Below are positions 55,910-64,000 of a DNA stretch of 64,000 bases, piece by piece; position 1 is the stretch's first letter, and each line of letters starts with the position of its first letter. This DNA is from Isochrysis galbana. Taxonomy: Eukaryota; Haptophyta; Isochrysidales; Isochrysidaceae. The stretch covers positions 1,471,694 to 1,535,693 of the forward strand of contig CM030936.1 in assembly GCA_018136815.1 (NCBI GenBank), read 5' to 3'. The notes beneath the pieces are model-generated. The model saw only the letters and a list, made by a program, of their open reading frames with translations, did no database searches and was not told the origin of the DNA. Made by a program: the position numbers and the translations under genes.

Positions 55910-58481
55910 TCAACTCTTAGGCTTCTCCATGGCGGCGCCCTCCGATCCTTCACCAATTGGAAACGGCACCACTTGCGGCTTCCGAGCTGCTTTCTTCTTC
56001 TGCCGATTCCGCTGGGGAGAGATCGACCTGGTTGGGCTGCCACCACGCGCGCAGACAGGACCCGCTGACACCTTTCCCCATTTGTGAGGGATCTCAGGTC
56101 CGTCGCACTCCTCGTCACCCTTCTCCTCCTCCTCCTCCTCCTCCGCCTCCTCATATGTAAAGTGTGGCACCACCAGCATTTGCCCATCTTGCACACCAAC
56201 CGACAAGTGCGAGTCGTCAGTGAGATCGTTGAACAGAACGACCGCCTCCGACACATCCTTCCGGTTCAGCATGAATTTGCCCACCAATTCCGCCTGCTCG
56301 AAGCTGGCAACCAGTTCATCCCAAGCAGCACCGCCAAGAGAATCCTCAGTTGCAAATACGCTCTCGCGTTCTTCCGATGTCATCATCCGCAACCGGTCCC
56401 AAAGCTCTGCCGCACCAAGCTTCGACGCAGCGGCAGCCGCCGCTCGATTATTGCTGCCGCCGCTAGCACCAGCGCGCAAAGGCAGACCAAAAGCGCCGAG
56501 CCGTCCCTGCGATCGCTCCACCGCGCTGTCCGACTCCTCGTGTAAACCGCCACCAGCTAGTGGTCTGAGGAGCGCCGAGGCTAGCCGGCGTAGTGCCTTC
56601 GTCGAGCCTAGTGAGCTCCCTGTTGCCTTCCGCAACGGTGGCGGCGGCGCTTCTTTGTCGCTCGAATCGGAGACGATTCCACTGCTGGCAGCCTTCAATG
56701 GCCACGCACAGCCACTCGGCGACGGGTTCTGCTCTTTGGACGCCACCTTGGCAGCGGACCGCTGAGCCGACAGCACCGCTTGCTCGATCCCTGGGAAGCG
56801 GAAGCCCGTATTCGACCGCTGCGGCAGCCGCTTGATTGAGCTGCCCACGCCGTCGGCGGACCGTGCTGTGGGCGTCGCTTCGGCTACCAAGGGAGCGTCC
56901 ATCAAGGAGTCAGGGTCCTTCGGACCACTGGTCGCAGCGCTCGCGGAATGCTGCTGGCTGCGAGCCGCCCCGGGAGCTGTATCCCCCAATACCATGGGTC
57001 TGCCATCCTTACCCATGGGCACGGGTGACGCCCAAGCGCGAGCGCCGCTGCTGCCAGTCGGGATTTGCACCGACGGCAGCGGCGGCACGTCGCGCTTGTG
57101 CGGACCCCACGCGGTCACGGCCGCAGCGACAGCAGCTGGCTCGGCTACTTCCACCGCCGCGGTCATGACCCGCTTGCCTGATGCGCCGTTCAGCAATTTA
57201 CGAATCTCGTCGCGGTCAGACGTCTCCTCACCCACCCTCATATTAGGCGAACGAGCCCACCGTGTGAGTGAGCCGCTTGCGGCTGCACTACTGGCGTCGG
57301 AGACCCGAGGGAGAGGCTGGCCGACCTCGGTCGATACCCCTGGACTCCCGGGTGAGGGCACGCTCTCTTGCGACGTGTGCTTGAGCTGTGCCGAGATCCT
57401 GACGCCTCCACTTACCCACCGCGCAGCACGCCCCCATCGGGATTTGGCGTCACTGCGCATTAGGCTCGAAGAGCCGCTGAATCGTGCAACCGACTTGTCG
57501 CGACGTTGCTGCCACTCTTGGACCATCTGCGCAAGGATTGGGAGGAGTGAGGCGTGGAGTGGGCGGTACTGGCCGATGCGCCTGCTCCTTGTCATGAGAG
57601 CCGGCAGGTAGTAAGTTTGCTGGAGCAGGTGGCTCCTGGCACCCCGTTCGCTCCTGGGCATGGCGAGGCGGCCCCGTGGAGGGCGTGACCATGCAGGACA
57701 GCTGTAGTACCTGCAAGTGCGCGGCCTGCGCAGCGGCAGACAGGTCGTGCAGCTCTGCCTCGCCGATGTCGCTCATCTCGTTCCGCATGATGTCGCGCCT
57801 CCACCCACCCGCCCGGTAATGGTTGGTCTTGAGCATGTGCACGTAAAAGCACGAGCTCTTGCCCGCAGCATCCCCTGGGCCAGCGCCGCCACCAGGGTAC
57901 TGCGAGGAGCCGCGAGACGCGCGCGAGACGCGCGAGGCGCGCGATGGCGACGTCGGCTGCTCGGCGAAAGTGATGCTGTTGTGGTGTGAGCACCTTCGTG
58001 CCCCTGGCGAGGCGCTGCGGGAACCCATCGAGTTGACGTCACGATGCGCGCGGGGACCACGCAGCGCGTTGGGTGAGGCAGAGGTCGACTGCACCACCGC
58101 GCCATTCGGGGCGCCGCAGCTCGAACCGCAGGACGCCGCCGTCTCATCGAGGTTCGCCGGGCAGGAACTGCGACCGTGAGCGGGCGAGAGACCTTCGTCG
58201 CAGTCGCTCGCGCAGCTGCCACAGCGTTCGCCACTCTTGGCACTCTTCAAGGAGCAGGCGGACCCGGGCGTGCGGCGGGTGTCGGGAGAGAGTGACCAGC
58301 GGCCGAACCAGCTGACGGCGGGCGCTTGGCGCGGCGAGGTCTGTTGGCGGGGGGGCTTGATCACCCGAGCGCCGACGCATGAGCGGCGGTCGCGCGCCGG
58401 GCAGGACGAGGTGTCCTCACTGATCGTGTCCATGTCCTCTCCGCCGACGGACGCGCCGGTCTGGAGCGCAGGAGGCCTCGC
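55910..58481 (-). CDS. 826-residue C-terminal tail exons, probably part of the two-pore channel gene
   Basis: Exons 58481-57711 and 57619-55910 are joined by a 91-nt GT-AG intron in phase 0. A strong donor CAG/GTGAGC at 58663-58662 ends the last channel exon. A phase-0 acceptor with pyrimidine tract at 58482 links the two, and no start codon, spacer or promoter room separates them. The tail is mostly Ser/Pro/Arg-rich. It has one conserved-looking block spanning the intron (SSCFYVHMLKTNHYRAGGWR, EMSDIGEAELHDLSAAAQAA, then QTYYLPALMTRSRRIGQYRP and LHASLLPILAQMVQEWQQRR). Near the end is a helical segment (LGAAELWDRLRMMTSEERES) and a poly-Glu stretch. I recognise no domain. It could alternatively be a separate gene with an unusually short 5' region. 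Confidence 0.6.
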
Positions 58482-58662
58482 CTGCACCGAATGGGGAGGG
58501 TTCTCTGAGGACGCAGGTACGGCGGCGTGTGGCGGGGGGATGGTAGTGCGGGAGCGGCACACAACGAGGATGGAGCGGAGGTGCGGCCCAAGCGCGCTAG
58601 GGTCTGCGCCTAGCTTGGACGGGCATGTCAAGAGTACTTCCGCCGACCATATGTGCGCTCAC

Positions 58663-61600
58663 CTGTGACGAACGCTCGTACGGGATTGACCCCCTGCCCG
58701 CATGCGACCCTGCCGACGATCGCCCCATCGCGCCACCTAGGACCTTCAAAGACGTGCGGGAGTCGGAAGCTTCGACCTCTCCTGCCCGAGAGTTGCGAGT
58801 GTTGGGTTCGCGCTTCAGGAACTCGACACGCACTGAGTTCGAGCGGGTCAGCTCTCGAGGGTCGCCGTTTTGGGTTGTCATAGCAGAGAAGTGCATGTAG
58901 GCATTTGTGGCGAGCGCGATGAGCACCGGGTAGAGCACAATCTGTGACGCGGGTTGGAGAGCGAAGGGCAAGCTGGCTTGCGGGAGCGAAGGGGAAGCTC
59001 GCTTATGCGGCCAGGGCGCGGCCCTCATGCGAGGCCGGACGGCGAAGCGCTTGAAGCAGCTGAGGGCGTTGAAGAGGGACGGGTGCGGCAGCACTGGCGA
59101 GCATGCGGCGTGGTGCGGCGTCCATCTCGCTGATGTACTGTGCACCTGATAGATGAGGTAGACGCCGATGAAGTAGACTTGCGCGAGGACAGACCGTGTC
59201 GCACCCGCAGGCGAGCAAACGGCTGTCTGTGTGGCGTACATGACCCGATGCCAGTCGTTGGTCACGAGGAGCTGCACATTGGTTAAGAGGGCGAGATGGT
59301 ATCGCGCAAAGTAGGAGGTGTGGCCCGCGTACAAGTCGCTGTTCGGCTGCAAGTCGGTATCGGCCTGCGAGCCAGTGTGGCAGCGCGGCGCGCGGATGAG
59401 CGGGTGCTTAGGGCGGCGCGCCGGTGTGCGGCGTGAGAAGCGCGGGGCGTCTAGCCAAGCGCGCAGGTCTGCTAATAGCCGACAGCAAGGCCCCCTCCCC
59501 GCCGCCGAGCGGTAAGCACCTGCTCGCAAGTGGCGAAGAGCTCCGCTCCAAGGACCGAGAAGAAGCTCATCACCAGCACGATGAGGATGGTGATCCACCA
59601 CAAGATGGGAGCGATCCTCAACATGAGAGGGAGGAAGCGCTTGGTGTACGGCGTGGTCCACGTGAGTCGCACGGCAAGGAGGAGTTGTGGGACGAAAGCC
59701 CAGTCGTATGGCGACCGGCCTGTGGCTGGGTGAAGTCCCGGTACACCGCTCGCGTAGATTGTGATGTAGCACGCTATGGCGAAGAGCACCACCTGAGCGC
59801 GCGCCGGGACGGGGGCCAAAGTGAGCGGCTGGTGGTGCCGCCGCGCTGGAGACACCGGACGATCGGGGGCACTTGTCAGGCTCGCGCAACGCGGTGCTCG
59901 CGTACCAGGACGTCGGCTGTGTGGGACCAGTCGAGCAAGAAGGTGCGCCACGTCGAGACGCGCGCATGGAGCGCCGCTCGCACGCCCAGGATGAGCGCGC
60001 TCACTGCAGCCAACCCGAGCGACACGTCGGCGAGGACCTTGGCGCGCGCAGCGTCTACGAGGGTGTAGAGGAGTAGCAAGTGCGTCAGCTTGGCGAGTCG
60101 GGCGGGTGCCGGAGGCGCGCGGCCGCGCGCACGTGCGGGCTTGGGGGGGTGGGAAGGGCGCAACCTGTCTCTGGGTGGACGAGCAACAGCAAGATGAACT
60201 GTCCAAGCGAGACTGCCATGTCGATCAGCGTGTACCATCGGACGTCGATGGACGCAGCGGCGGAGAGTAGGCAGCGGCAGATGCGGATGAGAGGGCCATT
60301 ACGCGAGACGGGGTTGATCCACGAGAGGCGCGATTGCGTCCGCTGCGGCGGGACGCCACCCTGGGGCAGCTCGTGTAGCTCCATCTCAAGCTGCGCACGG
60401 ATCTGCGGGGTGGCGTGCGGAAGGCGCTCGGAGCGGTGGGCGCATGCGGGCCGCGCAGGAGATGCGCAGGCCGATGGGCGGACTGTGTGCGCGCCGTGCG
60501 CGGGCTGTGCAGATGGAAAGCAGGCGCGCCGTGTGCCCGGTCGCACCTGCAAGAATTCGAGCGCGTCGACTTGCCCGTTTTGATCCAAGTCGAGCATCGC
60601 GAAGCGCACGCGCGCCTCGGTGACCGAGGCCGACGGCATCAGCTCCTTGAGAAATTTTTCCCACACGCGCATCCCAAAGTGGCCTCGCTTTTTGTGCAAC
60701 AACTCGAATGCGCGCATGAGCCCGAGCTTCTCGCGCCGGCCCTCTGCCATGATCTGGCGCTTCGACACCGCCCAGTAGGAGTCGACGATGACTGATGTGC
60801 GCGCCGAGCAGGGGGGGGAAGGTATCAGGGGGCCTGGGATCGTCACACGGCCGGCGGTGCGCGCGCAACGGCGGCGCGCACCAGCGGTAACGATGGCTAG
60901 CACGATGAAGGAGATGAGGTACCACCAGACGATGAAGAACGCCATGGCGGCAGGCGCATCGGCGGCGGGCATGAACCCAACATCAGGGTAGTTCTCGGTG
61001 GTGAGCAGCTGGAAGGCGGCCGAGAGGCCCTGTGACGATGAGGGCGGCAGCGCGCGCCGGCGCGACGGTCAGACCGGAGGAGGGCGACGGCACGCAGGGC
61101 TGTGCGCGAGGCAGCAACCGGTCGGGCGGCCGCGCGCGCGCGCGCACGCACCCATGCGAGCGCGTAGAAGGAGGACGAGTACAGGGATGACGCGTCGAAG
61201 GGGGCGGCCGGGTACGACAGCCCGCCGGGCACGGCGGGCATCGGTGGCGGCGGTGGCGGCAGCGCGGAGGGGAGGTACGACGAGGAGAAGAGGTGGACCG
61301 CGGTGGACGCGCAGAGGAGCAGCAAGAGCAGCAGTACGAGCGTGCAGCTCACGAGGACCTGACGGGCCGGCGGAGCCGCGGTGAGGGCCGGGCGCGCCTG
61401 CAGGGCCTCCCGCGTGCGCGTGCCTGGCGCACCTTCCAGATGGCGAGGATGGCGGCGACGTTTTTCCGGAGCGTGCGCGAGCGGACCAGCATCACGCCAC
61501 AGCGCAGGGAGCGCAGCGGGCGACCGGCGCCCGCGAGGAAGAGCACGTCGTCGAGAATCAGCGAGAGTATGAAGGTCGCGTAGATTTTGTGCGTCGGCCG

Positions 61601-62445
61601 CCTGCGCCACTTGTCGAAGCCGATGAAGGCAATCTTGATGGAGACGTCCACGATGAGTACGCAGGTGCACGCCACGTCGAGCGCACCGACGAGCGTGCGC
61701 GCCCAGCGCGCGTCGGCGCCACTCGTCGACGTGCTCCATCCGTAGTCGCCAGTCCCCCAGCCAGCGGAGCGCAGCGTCGCCGGCAGGGTCACCGCTGGCT
61801 CGCCTGCGGCGCGTGACGGAGGGCCGCTCGGTGGAGGGTGTCGGCCCGTGCATCCCCTGCTCCAGTTCGCCCGCCTGTTCCGGCCACGCCCTCCGCCCGG
61901 CCGCCCCCATTCGAAGCGGAGCCGCTGCTACTCCACCCTCGCCGGTCCGTCCGCCTGCGCACGCCGCTCCACCCGCTCCCGCTTACGCCGCCTTGCGCCG
62001 CGGCCCGCCTGCTCCGCTCACTCGCAGCTGTGGCCCGCTGCTCTCGCTTCCCCTCGCCCCCTCTGCCTCCCTCCCTCCCCCCTCCCCCAGCCCCCCCCCC
62101 CCCTCCTTCCCTCCCTTCCGCTATGCCTCCCTCCCTCCCTTCCCCCCCCCCCCTCTCCCTTCTCTCCACGCCTCTCTCACCGAAGAAGAGCAGCACGTGC
62201 AGCGTGCACGAGGTGAAGACGAGTGTATTCCAAAATGCGGAGGTGTGAAGAATGAAGAGCCTTCGCACGTGAGCCGGCCTGTACCACATGGCCGCGTGCC
62301 CGTTGTCGAGCCTTCCATTGAGGGCGTCCCTCGTGTAGAGCGCCGCCAGCACAAATGAGGCCTCGTCTGGCTCGTATGACGGCCCTGCGATAAGCCCGCG
62401 GTCGGCGGAGTGGTGCGCGCCGATCCGACGGTCGAGACGGCGCAT
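58663..62445 (-). CDS. TPCN: Two-pore cation channel (TPC family), multi-exon
   Basis: Exons: 62445-62181, 61803-61433, 61358-61152, 61029-60882, 60791-60547, 60402-60165, about 60139-59906, 59792-59520, 59364-59146 and 58941-58663. Junctions are GT-AG with matching phases, except the exon 6/7 join, which I could not resolve. The core is about 826 aa. The N-terminus reads ASFVLAALYTRDALNGR then FWNTLVFTSCTLHVLLFFGE (IS1). IS3-S4 contains ILDDVLFLAG and RSLRCGVMLVRSRTLRKN; pore I is FQLLTTENYPDVGFMP, followed by IS6. The linker has an EF-hand (DLDQNGQVDALEFL). Domain II has WYTLIDMAVSLGQFILLLLV (S1), LLAVRLTWTTPYTKRFLPLM (S4), pore LLTNVQLLVTNDWHRVM, and S6 VYFIGVYLIYQIVLYPVLIA. Such channels conduct Ca2+ or Na+ from vacuoles and endolysosomes. 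Confidence 0.9.
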
Positions 62446-62483
62446 TTGGGGGGGGGGGGGGGGCTCTGCAGCCCTCTCTCGCC

Positions 62484-62519
<36 letters not shown>

Positions 62520-64000
62520 ACTTCTACCTCTTCTGCCTCTCTCTGCCTCTCTCTCTCTATTGTCTGTGGAGTATTCTATTCTCTCTCAAACGTCCATCCC
62601 CACTGCGGATTCGCCCTTCACGTTACACTTCCCTCTGCCGCCTCTCCCCTCTCTCTCTCTTCCCTCCGCCTCTCTCCTTTCTTCCTCGCATCGCCTTCCC
62701 CCCCCTCGCACGCTCCATCTCTTCTCCTCCTCGCCGCGGTTTCTCCTCTCCTGAGGGGGGGCTCTGAGCCACTGCTCCCCCCTCGCGCCGCCCGAACGAA
62801 CCGTTGGAAGGATTAGCAACCGCTCCGCTGAGAGATCTGTCTTCACACCCTCCCGACTCTCTCTCTCTCTCTCTCCATAAACTCTCTCTCTCCTCTTCTC
62901 AGTCGAGGAGAAGAGAGAGGGGGGGCAAGCTCTCTCTCTCCGCGGTTCTTCTCTCTCTCTCTGCTGCCGATTTCTCTCTTCCTTCCCCTCTCTCCCCTTC
63001 TCGCTACGCGCCTTCCAACGCGACTTTCACGAACCACCCTCCCTCCCCCCCCCACCAAACACACCTGACCGGCTGCGTTTCTCACCAATCTCCTCCCTTC
63101 TCTCTCCGGTAGGATCAACCCGGAGGGATTCACACTGTCACAAACAGCTCCGCCATCCGCCCGAGAGATAGGTGAGTCCGCCCCCTGCCTGGTCCCTCAG
63201 CGAGAGAGCCGTTCATAGTTAGTTCTATAATATTCGAGGCGCCCGAAGCGGTGAGGCGTGGGCACGGCACAAGACGGGGAGAGAGAGGGGGGGGGGGGGG
63301 GGAGACGGCGAGGATCGATCTCGGCTCTCTCCCTCGGACCCTTCCTGTGCACCTACCTGCGGCTGAAACTGAACGGCGCGCGACCAGTAACGGACTCAGG
63401 CCCCAGGCCCTTTCTTTATGTGTTTAGACGCCCTCGCGGCTACCTCTATTCTCTTCAACTCGCTATCTACTAGTAGTATTTATTTTCGAATAGCGAATTC
63501 GGTTTTTCCAAGCTGCAATTTGGTTTGTTCGAGAGGTGGAGGTGGCCCATTCTCCATTCTCCTTTCTCCATTCTCCGTTCTCCATTCTCCATTCCCATTC
63601 TCTACGACCTCACTAATTTCGCGCATTCCGCATTCCACAACGACACATAATAATAAAACATCTGAACGTTAGTAATTAGCAACACTACTCCTAGGGCGGT
63701 CAAACAGGGGCTTTTTAACTATTAGTAAGGGTTGGGCTGCATTTTTTGACCGTGGCGCGATGCCCAATACAAAAGCTCCGGGGGGGGGCTACCTGACGCT
63801 ACGAAAATCTTCGCCATCGCCAAGAAATGGTGCGATCCGCCCCCCCTCTCTCCCCCTCCGTCACGCGCGCTCACGCTCTATCTATCCGTAAAGATTTGGC
63901 GGTCGCGCCCGCGGGGGGATCGCTTCCTTTACATCTAAGCTACATTCGGCATTTGATTCCCGCCCGATGCAGCGCCGTGTCGGGCTGCCGACAGTCCGAC
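62446..64000. other. 5' flank of the channel gene and distal repeats
   Basis: CT-rich tracts run from about 62476 to 62980 (GA on the channel gene's coding strand). The stretch 63113-63171 is preceded by CCGGTAG and followed by GTGAGT, so it could be a non-coding or short coding exon of a plus-strand gene beyond the window. At 63694-63732 is a copy of the GGTCAAACAGGGG repeat from 49561. A CATTCTC microsatellite lies at about 63550-63600. No ORF with a domain is seen. Confidence 0.45.
62476..62990 (+). repeat. Interrupted CT microsatellite
   Basis: Several CT blocks (62478-62520, 62850-62895, 62930-62965) separated by pyrimidine-rich sequence lie upstream of the channel gene, with a G run (62449-62462) at the edge next to the first exon. 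Confidence 0.85.

Noticed and set aside
58482-58631. Separate gene starting at ATG 58631 just inside the channel's 3' end
   Set aside because: There would be no room for a promoter, and a phase-matched splice pair joins this frame to the channel; kept only as an alternative.

Overview
This is nuclear DNA of a flagellated eukaryote, most likely a GC-rich unicellular alga. The evidence is short GT-AG introns (about 75-380 nt) in most genes, very long CT/GA microsatellites, homopolymer G/C runs, many dispersed repeats, and two kinds of eukaryotic cut-and-paste transposon. A ciliary transition-zone gene (nephrocystin-4) implies cilia or flagella. The alpha-glucan branching enzyme and phosphoglucomutase have no visible organelle-targeting leader, which suggests cytosolic storage glucan. 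I cannot fix the lineage from the sequence; a haptophyte, cryptophyte or similar protist is a guess. I recognised no CRISPR arrays, rRNA, tRNA or prokaryotic operons.

Left part (1-15 kb): a coiled-coil protein (579-1895), a repeat-rich gap, and a longin-domain protein with a long disordered tail (4719-7475). Next come a tandemly duplicated dispersed repeat with a 16-bp minisatellite (8.65-9.42 kb), a perfect 24-bp-arm hairpin (10.2 kb), a 370-bp CT tract, and an 11-exon secreted prolyl 4-hydroxylase (11562-14939).

Middle (15-36 kb): glucan branching enzyme (minus, 19288-15843), a small internally deleted hAT element with exact 8-bp target duplications (20.75-21.63 kb), and phosphoglucomutase (minus, 25146-23181). 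These are followed by a degenerate SNF2-like protein with no readable ATP-binding motifs (26247-27950), an unrecognised basic protein (28928-30070), and a mobile-element block. That block holds a tandemly duplicated 'MERA' gene with coiled coil (30.5-32.5 kb) and a PIF/Harbinger-type transposase (minus, 34934-33652).

Right part (35-64 kb): a nine-exon nephrocystin-4 gene (35379-43255), a frameshifted acidic-repeat gene of the MERA type (44.0-45.6 kb), an unrecognised 189-residue ORF (46.2-46.8 kb) and a UBA-PUB-UBX p97 cofactor (minus, 48673-47552). Beyond these lie a repeat mosaic containing a chromodomain-hAT transposase fusion (minus, 52306-50723), a thiol dioxygenase of the ADO/PCO family (minus, 54110-53295), and a two-pore cation channel (minus, 62445 to about 58663). 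The channel gene appears to run on into an 826-residue C-terminal tail ending at 55910.

Branching enzyme and phosphoglucomutase act in the same storage-glucan pathway and lie within 10 kb on one strand. The other host genes are functionally unrelated. Most have a GA/CT microsatellite in the 5' flank. The dispersed repeats at 3.3, 8.4-9.1, 43.5, 49-50 and 52.7 kb are copies of one another and show heavy mobile-element traffic between the gene islands.
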